Origin: Parahaliea mediterranea
GTDB lineage: Bacteria; Pseudomonadota; Gammaproteobacteria; Pseudomonadales; Halieaceae
DNA length: 64,000 bases
Direction: 5' to 3'
NCBI RefSeq assembly: GCF_017255185.1
Contig: NZ_JAFKCZ010000009.1
Span: 124,001 to 188,000 of the forward strand
Part shown: one piece after another, positions 16,322 through 24,815 of the stretch
Layout of the letters: each line of letters begins with the position of its first letter
How positions within the stretch are numbered: the stretch's first letter is position 1
Program-made: the position numbers and the translations under genes
The notes under the pieces: generated by a model
What the model saw: only the letters and a program-made list of their open reading frames with translations
What the model was told of the DNA's origin: nothing
The model's database searches: none

Positions 16322-17221
16322 CTAGTGAGGGCGAATCATTGCCCAATCGGGAATCCGGTCGTGCAGGTGCCGCAGTTTGGCCGGATTGCGCATGACGTAG
16401 ATATCAGTGATGCGGCCGCCGTCAATGCCCAGGGCCGTGGCCTGTGGCAGGCCGTCCTGCTCCACTGACAGTACACCCGGCATACCGTTGATCCTGCTAC
16501 GCTGTTGCCAGCGGGCGGCCAGCGAGCCGCGTTTGCGTAGCAGGCCGGCGTAGAACCGGCAGACTTTGTCGGCGCCGACTATGACGCGCAGGGCCGCGGG
16601 GCGTTTGCCGCCGCCGTCGGTGTGCAGGTTAGCGCCCTCGGCCAGCAGGTGGCTCAGCACCGCCGTGTCGCCCTGCCTGGAAGCCGTAAAGAACGCATCC
16701 GCCAGCCGTTCAGCATCCTCCTCGGGCACCGAAAAGCGCGGCCGCGCCGCATGCACGTGCCGCCGGGCCCGGCTAGCCAACTGCCGGCAGCCGGCTTCAC
16801 TGCGCCCCAGGCTGGCCGCGACCTCGGCAAAGCTCATGTCGAACACATCGTGCAGCAGGAAGGCCGCCCGCTCGAGGGGAGACAGGCGCTCCAGAGCCAG
16901 CATCAGTGCGTAGGATACATCCCGGGCCAGCATGTCGGCGTCGCCGGGCCCCGGCGCCTCCAGCACCGGCTCCGGCAACCAGGGCCCGATATAGACCTCG
17001 CGTTGATGACGCGCCGACTTCAGTCGATCCAGGGCCAGGCGGCTCACCACGGTAACGAGGTAACCCCGGGGATTGTCGATGCCCTGCCCGTCTCCACCCT
17101 GCAGGCGCAGCCAGGCATCCTGAACCACATCCTCGGCCTCGGCCACCGACCCCAACATGCGATAGGCCAGGTTGGTCAGATAGGAACGGTGGGCTTCAAA
17201 GTCGCTCAACCACTGCGTCAT
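16322..17221 (-). CDS. ECF41-type RNA polymerase sigma factor with C-terminal SnoaL-like domain
   Basis: 299 residues. Sigma region 2 (LTNLAYRMLGSVAEAEDVVQDAWLRL) and region 4 (SPLERAAFLLHDVFDMSFAEVAASLGRSEAGCRQ) are followed by an extra domain from about residue 175 of the NTF2/SnoaL kind. Three motifs that define the ECF41 group are present: WLPEP in the linker between sigma domains, DGGGK, and an NPxKL at the C-terminus (NPAKLRHL). In this group the C-terminal domain replaces an anti-sigma factor and modulates activity. The gene is 4 bp downstream of the carboxymuconolactone-decarboxylase-like gene, its usual partner, and both follow an ECF41-type promoter at 17782-17808. Confidence 0.92.
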   Translation of the reverse strand: MTQWLSDFEAHRSYLTNLAYRMLGSVAEAEDVVQDAWLRLQGGDGQGIDNPRGYLVTVVSRLALDRLKSARHQREVYIGPWLPEPVLEAPGPGDADMLARDVSYALMLALERLSPLERAAFLLHDVFDMSFAEVAASLGRSEAGCRQLASRARRHVHAARPRFSVPEEDAERLADAFFTASRQGDTAVLSHLLAEGANLHTDGGGKRPAALRVIVGADKVCRFYAGLLRKRGSLAARWQQRSRINGMPGVLSVEQDGLPQATALGIDGGRITDIYVMRNPAKLRHLHDRIPDWAMIRPH

Positions 17222-17225
17222 GACT

Positions 17226-17693
17226 TTACCCCACGGCCCCCAGCCCGGCGGGTTCCATCGGATGCTGGCGATGAAAGGCCACCGCGAGGCGATTCCAGAT
17301 GTTGATGCCGCCCACCAGCAGGCTCAGGTTCACCAGTTCTTCCTCGCTAAAGTGCTCCCGCGCCTGATTGTACACCGCATCGGGTACACCCGAGTCGGCA
17401 ATACGGGTCAGCGCCTCGGTCCAGGCCAGCGCAGCGCGCTCGCGCTCCGAATACAGGGGCGACTCCGTCCAGGCACTGAGCACATACAGGCGCTGCTCGC
17501 TCTCCCCGGCGGAACGCGCGTCCCGAGTGTGCATGTCCAGGCAGTAGGCGCAGCCGTTGATTTGCGAGGCGCGAATTTTCACCAGCTCGACCAGGGCGTG
17601 TTCCAGGCCGCAATGGTGGGTGTAGTCTTCCAGTTTGAGCATGGCCTTGATTGCTTTCGGACTGGCGGTGTGAGGATCGAGTCTTTCTTTCAT
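17226..17693 (-). CDS. Carboxymuconolactone decarboxylase/AhpD-family protein, ECF41 partner
   Basis: 155 residues from the ATG at 17693, which has GGAG nine bases upstream; the in-frame ATG at 17765 is less likely. CMD/AhpD fold with the CxxC redox pair in CAYCLDMHTRDAR and the catalytic His three residues later. AhpD-like proteins of this type are thought to act as alkylhydroperoxidases. It is the first gene of a two-gene unit with the ECF41 sigma factor, and the ECF41 promoter found upstream implies that the sigma factor controls this gene and itself. The true physiological substrate of ECF41-linked CMD proteins is not known. Confidence 0.9.
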   Translation of the reverse strand: MKERLDPHTASPKAIKAMLKLEDYTHHCGLEHALVELVKIRASQINGCAYCLDMHTRDARSAGESEQRLYVLSAWTESPLYSERERAALAWTEALTRIADSGVPDAVYNQAREHFSEEELVNLSLLVGGINIWNRLAVAFHRQHPMEPAGLGAVG

Positions 17694-17781
17694 TACGGGT
17701 CTCCGTTCACGGCTAGAAGCCTTGGTAAATCGCGTCACTGATCGCGCAGGGTGTACGCTATTCATTGTGGGTCCCCCCTAT

Positions 17782-17808
17782 GACGAGCCGGGTCACGGCC
17801 TTGTGACA
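17782..17808 (-). promoter_or_regulatory. ECF41-type promoter
   Basis: On the minus strand TGTCACA (17802-17808) is followed after exactly 16 bases by CGTC (17782-17785). TGTCACA-n16-CGTC is the published ECF41 target motif as I recall it. It is about 90 bp upstream of the CMD gene's start and reads towards the CMD-sigma pair, so the pair is probably autoregulated. Confidence 0.8.
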
Positions 17809-17826
17809 TGTCCCACTATGTTTTTT

Positions 17827-17855
17827 GGCGATCCGGCGATCCGGCGATCCGGCGA
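17827..17855. repeat. Short tandem repeat (8 bp, about 3.6 copies)
   Basis: GGCGATCC is repeated three times at 17827-17850 with a further partial GGCGA. It lies between the ECF41 promoter and the divergent pirin gene, follows a T6 run, and is likely slippage-prone. Confidence 0.8.
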
Positions 17856-17942
17856 GAAGCAAAACCGTGCGTAAGCCATCGACTTCGGCTATTTTTCTAG
17901 CGATACAAGTCGCATCATTGATCCGCGCGGAGGCGATAGACC

Positions 17943-18926
17943 ATGAGTAACCTGCTTCAGCAACTGGAACAGCCCTGCGACCTCGACAGCGACTGCGGGG
18001 CCATCGAAATGATCATCAAGCCCCGGGAAAAGGACCTGGGGGGATTTACGGTAAGGCGCGTACTTCCGGTCGTCGGGCGCAAGATGGTCGGCCCCTGGAT
18101 ATTTTTTGACCATATGGGGCCGGTGGATTTTCCCCCGGGCCAGGGCATCAATGTCAGGCCCCACCCGCATGTCAACCTGGCAACGGTTACCTACCTTTTC
18201 GAGGGAGAGATCCTGCACCGCGATTCGCTGGGCAGTTTGCAGCCCATCCGCCCCGGTGACATCAACCTGATGATTGCCGGCAGGGGCATCGTGCATTCTG
18301 AACGTGAACGCCCTGAAGTCACGAGGGCGGCTCACCGCCTACACGGCCTGCAATTGTGGCTCGCCCTGCCGGAGGACGACGAGGAAGTCGCTCCCGCCTT
18401 TTATCACTACCCTTCCCGGGAGATTCCCGCCGTTGAGGTGGGCGGCGTGCCCCTGCGGGTGATGATGGGGACGGCCTATGGCGTCACCTCCCCGGTGAAG
18501 ACCTACGCCAGCACACTGTATGTGGAGGCACATTTGCAGGCCGGGCAATCCCTGCAACTGCCGGACGCACAGGAGCGCGCGGTGTACGTCGCCAGCGGCG
18601 CGCTGAATGCGCGGGACACAGCCATTCCCGAGCACGCCATGGCGGTTTTCACGGACCGGCAGGGTATTGTCGTGGAGGCGACGCGCGAGGCGCGGATCGC
18701 GGTCATCGGTGGCGAGCAGGTGAGTGAACGCTTTATCGAATGGAACTTCGTATCCAGCCGCAAGGAGCGCATCGAGCAGGCCAAGGCGGACTGGATCGCG
18801 CAACGTTTTCCGAAAGTCGCCGGGGACGAGGAAGAGTTCATTCCCTGCCCGGCCGCTGATGAACGGCGCAACGGAATCGCCGGGCAGAACCGTTGCGCGA
18901 AATACATTCCCCGCTTTAAGATGTGA
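17943..18926 (+). CDS. Pirin family protein
   Basis: 327 residues with two cupin halves. The N-terminal cupin has the pirin signature: VGPWIFFDHMGP, then RPHPHVNLATVTYLFEGEI with His ligands, and GRGIVHSERE; the C-terminal half is the usual pirin C-domain (about 190-290). Pirins bind iron; some oxidise quercetin, others modulate transcription factors or enzymes. The role here is unknown. The ribosome site GGAGG is about 10 bases upstream of the ATG. It is divergent from the ECF41 unit; since ECF41 partners include oxidoreductases, a shared redox theme is possible but not shown. Confidence 0.9.
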   Translation: MSNLLQQLEQPCDLDSDCGAIEMIIKPREKDLGGFTVRRVLPVVGRKMVGPWIFFDHMGPVDFPPGQGINVRPHPHVNLATVTYLFEGEILHRDSLGSLQPIRPGDINLMIAGRGIVHSERERPEVTRAAHRLHGLQLWLALPEDDEEVAPAFYHYPSREIPAVEVGGVPLRVMMGTAYGVTSPVKTYASTLYVEAHLQAGQSLQLPDAQERAVYVASGALNARDTAIPEHAMAVFTDRQGIVVEATREARIAVIGGEQVSERFIEWNFVSSRKERIEQAKADWIAQRFPKVAGDEEEFIPCPAADERRNGIAGQNRCAKYIPRFKM

Positions 18927-19001
18927 ATCGCTGCGTTAGCCTTCCAGTCGGTTTGTCACCCAAGTCGCTTGATCAGTATCAACCCGCGTTAAGGATAAAT
19001 T

Positions 19002-20006
19002 ATGTACCACCCAAGGCTGTACGGTGATTTTTATGATATGGGGCGTAAATACGGGGAACTCCTGTATAAAAAAGCGGGATTTGTACTGCCTGCCATTAGC
19101 CGGGAAAAACGCGACTTCGGTCTCGCGTCATTTGAAATACTCAGGGAGCATTACCCCGACGTCGTGCGGGAAATCGAAGGTTTCGCCGAGGGTATCAATG
19201 ACACGCCGGATAACCTCGCGGCATTCCTACTGAGTATTGGCATATTCGATACCAGCGGTCAGTGCAGTGTTTTTGCCTACAGGAACACCGGCAATGTCAT
19301 AATTGGCAGAAACTACGACATGCTGTTTGCGTTCAAAAAGTTTACCGAGAGCAGCCTTGTCGCACCGCAAAACCGCTATTCCTATATCGGCCAGTCAGAC
19401 GTCTTTATCGGCAAGGTCGACGGCATTAATGAGACAGGCCTGTCGATTGCGATGTCGTTTGTGAATGGAACGTCCACTCAACCCGGCGTTGGCTTTCATA
19501 TGGTCATTCGCAATGTGCTGGAAAATTGCAGCACAACCGCGCAAGCCATCAAGCTCATCCGCGAAACGCCGGTTGCAACCGCGAACAATTTCCTGGTGGC
19601 CGATCAATCGGGAGACCTTGCTGTTATTGAAAGTGCGCCGGAAAAAAGCCACGTGCGAAGGCCCGCCCCCGGCGAGGATTTTATCTACATTACCAACCAG
19701 TTCGTTTCCACGGATATGAAACCCCATGACAAGGGCGGCACCGAATGGAGCAAAAATACCGAACGCGCCACTACGCTAAAAGACAGTCTAAGCGCCCTTT
19801 CGTCAATGGATCTGAACAGCGCCAGGGAGATTCTGTCGAATAAATGTGTCTGCCTGGACCTCAAAAAGGAAGGGTTTGGTACGATATGGTCGGTCGTTGC
19901 CGACCTGAACGCACTCACGATAGAACGGGCGGAGACCAAGCCCAAGCGCACCAACTACAAGCCGGAAACCCGGCTCGATTGGTGGTTGCGGAAAAAGTCG
20001 GCCTGA
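19002..20006 (+). CDS. C45/Ntn-type linear amide C-N hydrolase
   Basis: 334 residues without a signal peptide. Cys88 in DTSGQCSVFAYRN fits the nucleophile of the Ntn-hydrolase peptidase C45/choloylglycine hydrolase group, which becomes N-terminal after self-cleavage; GRNYDMLF just after it and NGINET/GLSIAMSFVNG-type sequence later are also typical, as is NNFLVADQSGDLAVIE. Relatives include acyl-CoA:6-APA acyltransferase and acid-ceramidase-like amidases, so the substrate is probably an amide or N-acyl compound. Ribosome site AAGGATA. It lies 75 bp downstream of the pirin gene, same strand, and converges on the LLM gene. Confidence 0.82.
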   Translation: MYHPRLYGDFYDMGRKYGELLYKKAGFVLPAISREKRDFGLASFEILREHYPDVVREIEGFAEGINDTPDNLAAFLLSIGIFDTSGQCSVFAYRNTGNVIIGRNYDMLFAFKKFTESSLVAPQNRYSYIGQSDVFIGKVDGINETGLSIAMSFVNGTSTQPGVGFHMVIRNVLENCSTTAQAIKLIRETPVATANNFLVADQSGDLAVIESAPEKSHVRRPAPGEDFIYITNQFVSTDMKPHDKGGTEWSKNTERATTLKDSLSALSSMDLNSAREILSNKCVCLDLKKEGFGTIWSVVADLNALTIERAETKPKRTNYKPETRLDWWLRKKSA

Positions 20007-20015
20007 TTTCACGCC

Positions 20016-20993
20016 CTAGCGCACGGCCGGCAACACCTTTTCCTCCAGCAGGCGCAAACTGCTCCAGGCCAACTGCGGATCGAGCCCGCCCATGAGCGGG
20101 TGTACAAAGGCGCGGCCATCGGGGCCGAGCTGGCGAAACAGTTCAATGCACTCCTCCGGGGTCACCACGCGGTACTCGGGGTTTTCGCGCAGGGTGTCCT
20201 CGGTCTGGGGCTTGTTGTAGAGGCCGACGATACCGCCCTCCTTTTCCCACTGGGCGTAGCAATTGGCCTCGTGGAGGGCGTGGGGCAGGATCTGCTCCCA
20301 GGCCTGTTCAACGTTCTCGGCGATGTGCAGAAAGGCCGGTCCTACCCCGCCACCGGACTGGGGCGTTTCGCGCCCGAGTTCCGCGCAAGCTTCCCGGTAG
20401 TGGGCGAAAGCCTCGGGATTGCCGGGCACAAAGCCATCGGCAATGCGCGCCGCGCGCCGGGCGGCAACCCGGGAATTGCCCCCTAGCAGGATGCCGGGAC
20501 GCGGCTGCTGCACCGGCCTCGGGGTAACCCGGACCCGCCGCCCCTGGTATTCAAACCAGTCACCGCTCCAGGCGGCCTTGAGGACTTCCACGCCCTCCTC
20601 GATGTACTTGCCGCGTCCTTTGAGTGGCACGCCAAAGTTCTCGAAATCCTGGCGCGCGTAGCCCAGTCCCAACACCAGGTCGACACGACCGTTGCTGATC
20701 AGGTCCAGTACCGCGACGTCCTCGGCGACCCTGAGCGGGTGATGCAATGGCATCAGCAACACGGCCTGCATAAGGCGAACGCAGCGGGTACGGGCCGCCA
20801 CGGCGGACAGGAACACCAGTGGCGATGGCAGATAGCCATCCTCGGCGCCGTGGTGTTCGCTGACCATGATATGACTGAACCCCATCCGGTCCGCCCAGGC
20901 GGCCTGATCCAGCGCCGCCTGGTACTGCTCGGCCGGCGTGCAGTGTAAAAAGTGGGGCAGCCGTAGGTCGAAACGCATGGTCAATTGGGGCAT
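20016..20993 (-). CDS. LLM-class flavin (FMN or F420)-dependent oxidoreductase
   Basis: 325 residues from the ATG at 20993, which has GAGGA upstream; the longer frame to 21050 overlaps the SDR gene end. Luciferase-like TIM barrel: AAWADRMGFSHIMVSEHHGAEDGYLPSP at the start, GRVDLVLGLGYARQDFENFG in the middle, and ILLGGNSRVAARRAARIADGFVPG for flavin phosphate binding. Members oxidise or reduce small substrates with reduced flavin. It is the last gene of a minus-strand unit (Dabb protein, SDR, LLM) with gaps of 38 and 53 bp, which suggests a joint catabolic step. Confidence 0.87.
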   Translation of the reverse strand: MPQLTMRFDLRLPHFLHCTPAEQYQAALDQAAWADRMGFSHIMVSEHHGAEDGYLPSPLVFLSAVAARTRCVRLMQAVLLMPLHHPLRVAEDVAVLDLISNGRVDLVLGLGYARQDFENFGVPLKGRGKYIEEGVEVLKAAWSGDWFEYQGRRVRVTPRPVQQPRPGILLGGNSRVAARRAARIADGFVPGNPEAFAHYREACAELGRETPQSGGGVGPAFLHIAENVEQAWEQILPHALHEANCYAQWEKEGGIVGLYNKPQTEDTLRENPEYRVVTPEECIELFRQLGPDGRAFVHPLMGGLDPQLAWSSLRLLEEKVLPAVR

Positions 20994-21046
20994 GGAATGT
21001 CCTCTTTTTTGTTGCTGTATGTATGCGATAGGGCCGTTTGCACCAT

Positions 21047-21916
21047 TCAACCCGCCAGGCCAGACGCCACTATCTCAGGATGGCTGTAAGCCGGCAGCTC
21101 GGGATCGGCGATCCGCTCCCGGCCATCCAGTGTGTACACCGGCAACCGGTGGTGGTGCGGGTAGTGCAGGCTATAGGCGGTGAGACCGGTACACTCGGCG
21201 GCCGGGCGATGGCACAGCGCCAGGCCGGTTTCGGCGATGTATTCGATGCGCTCCGAAGGGTAATTCTCGGGGATGTACTCCGCGGCTCCCGGCGTGCGTA
21301 TCGCCGTGCTCGGCGCCAGGGTATTTACCGCAATGTTATCCGGCAACAACTCGGCGGCCAGCCCCTGGGTCATGCGGTGCACCGCGGATTTGATGGCGGC
21401 GTATACGGTGGCGCCGCCATGGGTGGCGAAGTCGTCAAAGGGACGCGGTGGCGGCAACGCCGTGACGGAGCCCAGGGTGACGATCCAGCCGGCGCCGCGC
21501 TTGCGCATTTCCGGCACCGCGTGTTGGTACAGGGTGAAGGGGGCGCGCAGGTAGTGGCCGATGGTGCGATCGAAGGTAGCCAGCGGCATGTCCGCGGTCG
21601 GCGCGTATTCCGCCTTGCCGCCGCTATGGACCAGGATATCCAGGCCGCCCGCCACTTCCACCACACGCCCCACCAGCTCCGCCAGGTCGCTGTCCTTTTC
21701 CAGATCGGCAACCAGCGGGTGCGCCCTGCCGCCGTTCTCTTCGATCAAGGCCACTGTTTCGCGCAGGGTACCGGCGTAGGGTCCCGCCGCGTCCAGGCTG
21801 CGCGCGGCGACCACCACCGTGGCGCCCTCGGCGGCCAGGCGCCGGGCCAGCGCGCGGCCGATGCCGCGGCTGGCACCGGTGACCAGGGCGATGCGCCCGT
21901 TCAACAAAGCTCCCAT
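21047..21916 (-). CDS. Short-chain dehydrogenase/reductase
   Basis: 289 residues. NAD(P)-binding motif TGASRGIG at residues 14-21, VVAARS at the end of beta-2 (Arg suggests NADP), an HSGGKAEYA segment in place of the usual NNAG, catalytic Ser in LGSVTAL and YAAIK as the Tyr/Lys pair. The C-terminal 60 residues (YSLHYPHHHRLPVYTLDGRE) are longer than in classical SDRs and histidine-rich. The family reduces ketones or oxidises alcohols. It is the middle gene of the Dabb-SDR-LLM unit. Confidence 0.87.
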   Translation of the reverse strand: MGALLNGRIALVTGASRGIGRALARRLAAEGATVVVAARSLDAAGPYAGTLRETVALIEENGGRAHPLVADLEKDSDLAELVGRVVEVAGGLDILVHSGGKAEYAPTADMPLATFDRTIGHYLRAPFTLYQHAVPEMRKRGAGWIVTLGSVTALPPPRPFDDFATHGGATVYAAIKSAVHRMTQGLAAELLPDNIAVNTLAPSTAIRTPGAAEYIPENYPSERIEYIAETGLALCHRPAAECTGLTAYSLHYPHHHRLPVYTLDGRERIADPELPAYSHPEIVASGLAG

Positions 21917-21954
21917 ATCTCGGTCCTCAACGTTTGCCTGTGTGCTGCTGGAAT

Positions 21955-23007
21955 TCAGTCCCGCGCCGCCGACAGTTCCCGCGCCAGCAGGCTGTGATCG
22001 AAGGGGCCGAAGGCGTGCGACAGGCCCGCGTCAATGGCCTGTATCCCGGACTCCGGGTCGAACCAGCGGTCGATGTGCGACCAGTGGTGCGGGTGTGCCA
22101 TGTAGGGCCCCGTCAAACCATCCAGCGTGGCGAACTCCTGCTCCCAGACATAGGACCAGGGCGCGACGTCCGCGCGGTGCCAGGCCACGGGCCGCGCGCG
22201 GCTCAGGCGCCAGTTGCGGATCTCCGCGATGTGTCGGGGCATGGCCAGCAGGTCCTGTTCGAAACGGCGAGCGGTGTCGGCGTCACTGTGCGGCAGCAGG
22301 CGGAACAAGGCGGTGCGCTTGATGCCGCCGGCGATGTCCGGCTCGCGCAGGCCGCCGCCGATGGTTTCGAGCGCCAGCGCATGTACCGCGCCGCAGTGTT
22401 CGGCGAGACACGGCGCCGCCTGTTCGCGCCAGCCGTCACTGTCCCAGGCCTTGGCGGCGGTTGCCGCGTCGGGGAACAGGAGATCCCAGGTAAAATGTCC
22501 GGCGGCGTACTCCGGCGCCAGGTTGGGCGCCAGGGTACCCAGCTCCAATCCCGGCAAGTTGGCCGCGACTTTCGTCAGGCGCCGCGCCAGCGCCTCCCGT
22601 GCCCCCTGCGCTCCCGCGTTGACGGTCAGTTGCGCGGTAACGCGGTAACCCCGGGTATTGACCGGCGCATCCGTCGTCAGTGTCGGCGCGGGCAGGTCGC
22701 TGGCGGCGTCCTGCAAGTAGGTGCGTTCGCGGGACTGACAATATTGGTCCACTTCGGCCCAGAAAGCGGCGATTTCCGGGGTGCCGGACTGGGCGCGCAT
22801 CGCCCAGAAAGCGCCGGCATCGGCCAGGCGCCAGCGAACCCAGAGGGTCAGGGGCGCCTCATCAATGTTGACCGGCGGAGAAACCTCTGACGACAGCCAC
22901 TGCAATCCGCGCTCCCCGGCGGCACCGCGGTAGCGCTCCCGAAACAGTCTGTCTATCGCCGGCAACCTGGCGGCGGTGGCGACGATGCGGTCCTGTACGA
23001 TAATCAT
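21955..23007 (-). CDS. Protein with C-terminal Dabb (stress-responsive A/B barrel) domain
   Basis: 350 residues from the ATG at 23007, preceded by a GGGGA-type ribosome site; a GTG at 23046 is the alternative start. The N-terminal 210 residues hold ferredoxin-like segments (RGYRVTAQLTVNAGAQGARE, AAGHFTWDLLFPDAATAAKA). The C-terminal part, GGIKRTALFRLLPHSDADTA through WEQEFATLDGLTGPYMAHPH, matches the Dabb pattern. Dimeric A/B-barrel proteins include small enzymes that cleave or cyclise hydrophobic substrates and some proteins of unknown role. It is the first gene of the Dabb-SDR-LLM unit, divergent from an acyl-CoA synthetase. Confidence 0.7.
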   Translation of the reverse strand: MIIVQDRIVATAARLPAIDRLFRERYRGAAGERGLQWLSSEVSPPVNIDEAPLTLWVRWRLADAGAFWAMRAQSGTPEIAAFWAEVDQYCQSRERTYLQDAASDLPAPTLTTDAPVNTRGYRVTAQLTVNAGAQGAREALARRLTKVAANLPGLELGTLAPNLAPEYAAGHFTWDLLFPDAATAAKAWDSDGWREQAAPCLAEHCGAVHALALETIGGGLREPDIAGGIKRTALFRLLPHSDADTARRFEQDLLAMPRHIAEIRNWRLSRARPVAWHRADVAPWSYVWEQEFATLDGLTGPYMAHPHHWSHIDRWFDPESGIQAIDAGLSHAFGPFDHSLLARELSAARD

Positions 23008-23213
23008 AGCTGCGTATCCCCGACGAAGCTCCGTGGCGGTGAGCACCGATCATCGGTGGTGGGCCAAGACACCGTCAACCACCACACGAGTGTCAACCGG
23101 GGCGGAGCCCCGCACAGTACACCAGTTCAACCGCGAGGGATTGCGCGAATGGAAAGCGATGGCGATGATGGCAACACAATAAATGCAATTTGGCGGCCGA
23201 GGAGTACTGCCCC

Positions 23214-24773
23214 ATGACATATCCCACCCTGCACCGACAAACCCTGTTTGACGCCCTGCGACGTAGCGCCGCCCGGCAGCCCGAGGGCATGGCCATTCAG
23301 TTCCGCGACAGCAGCTGGAGTTATCGCGAATTCCACGCCTTGTGCCTGCGCGCGGCGGGCGGCCTACAGGCCCACGGCATAGTTCCGGGGGACCGGGTGG
23401 CAATCCTGTCGCGCAACTCCAACGCCTTTGCCCTGGCCCGCTTTGCTGTGGCGGCCCTCGGTGCCGTGCTGGTGCCGGTTAATTTCATGCTCAACGCCGC
23501 CGAAGCCGCCTACATCCTGCAACACAGTGGCGCGCGACTGCTGCTGGTGGGCGACACCGAGCTGGACAAGGCCCGTGAGGCCGCCGGGCAGTGTCCGGAC
23601 CTGGAAGCCCTGCTGTGGCTGTCGCTGGACGCACCGGCGCCAGCCGGACTCGACGCCTTCGGGGAATTGCTGGCGGCCGAGCCGCTGTCGGCGCTGCCGG
23701 CAATCGACAGCAGCGCCGCGGCGCAAATCATCTACACCAGCGGTACCGAATCCGCGCCCAAGGGCGCCGTACTCAGCCACGGCGCCGTCCTGTGGGAATA
23801 CGGCAGTATGATCGCCGACGCGGAAATTACTGGCGGCGACAAACTGTTGCACGCCCTGCCGCTGTTTCATTGCGCCCAGCTGGACTGTTTCCTGGGCCCC
23901 TCACTCCAGGTCGGTGGCAGCAATGTCATTACCGCGGACAACAGCCCGGCGAATCTGCTGCGCCTGCTACAGGAAGAAGCCATTACTTCGTTCTTCGCGC
24001 CGCCCACGGTGTGGATCGCGCTGCTCAACGATCCGGCCTTCGACCGAACCGATCTCAGTGCCCTGGCCAAGGGCTATTACGGCGCCTCTATCATGCCGGT
24101 CGAGGTGCTGCGGCAGATCCAGCAACGCATTCCGCAGCTGCGCCTGTGGAACCTCTACGGCCAGACCGAAATCGCGCCGGTGGCGACCGTACTCAAGCCC
24201 GAGGACCAGCTGCGCAAGCCGGGCTCCGCCGGCCGGCCGGTGCTCCATGTGGAAACGCGAGTGGTGGATGACAACGGCAGGGATGTCGCGGTGGGCGAGG
24301 TCGGCGAGGTGGTGCACCGCTCTCCGCAGTTGCTCACGGAGTATTTCCGCAACCCGGAGAAAACCGCGGAGGCCTTTACCGGCGGCTGGTTTCACAGTGG
24401 CGACCTGGCGACGGTGGATGAGGAAGGCTATCTCACCATCGTCGACCGCAAGAAGGATATGATCAAAACCGGGGGCGAGAACGTCTCCGGCCGCGAGGTG
24501 GAGGAAGCGCTCTACCTGCACCCCGGCGTGGCCGAGGTGGCGGTGATCGGCCTGCCTCACGCGCGCTGGGTGGAGGCGGTGGTCGCGGTGGTGGTCGCCC
24601 GCGAGGGTGTGGCAGTCGACGCCGGGGCGCTCATCGCCCATTGCGGCGAGCGCCTCGCGACCTTCAAGGTGCCGAAGAAAATCATCCTCGCGCAGGACCT
24701 GCCGCGCAATCCCTCCGGCAAGATTCTCAAGCGGGAACTGCGCGAAGCCCACCGGGAGGCTTTTGACGAATAG
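23214..24773 (+). CDS. AMP-dependent acyl-CoA synthetase/ligase
   Basis: 519 residues from the ATG at 23214, with GAGGAG nine bases upstream. The adenylate-forming motifs are all present: P-loop IIYTSGTESAPKGAVLSH near 180, LYGQTE near 320, SGDLATVDEEGYLTIVDRKKDMI near 395, GGENVSGREVE, and the C-terminal lysine motif NPSGKILKRELRE. The enzyme activates a carboxylic acid as acyl-AMP and transfers it to CoA; chain length or aromaticity of the substrate cannot be read from the sequence. Divergent from the Dabb-SDR-LLM unit, so the 206 bp between them probably hold two promoters. Confidence 0.92.
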   Translation: MTYPTLHRQTLFDALRRSAARQPEGMAIQFRDSSWSYREFHALCLRAAGGLQAHGIVPGDRVAILSRNSNAFALARFAVAALGAVLVPVNFMLNAAEAAYILQHSGARLLLVGDTELDKAREAAGQCPDLEALLWLSLDAPAPAGLDAFGELLAAEPLSALPAIDSSAAAQIIYTSGTESAPKGAVLSHGAVLWEYGSMIADAEITGGDKLLHALPLFHCAQLDCFLGPSLQVGGSNVITADNSPANLLRLLQEEAITSFFAPPTVWIALLNDPAFDRTDLSALAKGYYGASIMPVEVLRQIQQRIPQLRLWNLYGQTEIAPVATVLKPEDQLRKPGSAGRPVLHVETRVVDDNGRDVAVGEVGEVVHRSPQLLTEYFRNPEKTAEAFTGGWFHSGDLATVDEEGYLTIVDRKKDMIKTGGENVSGREVEEALYLHPGVAEVAVIGLPHARWVEAVVAVVVAREGVAVDAGALIAHCGERLATFKVPKKIILAQDLPRNPSGKILKRELREAHREAFDE

Positions 24774-24815
24774 GCCCCCGGCCGACCACTGTGGGCGCGG
24801 CGTTGTCGCCGTGCC

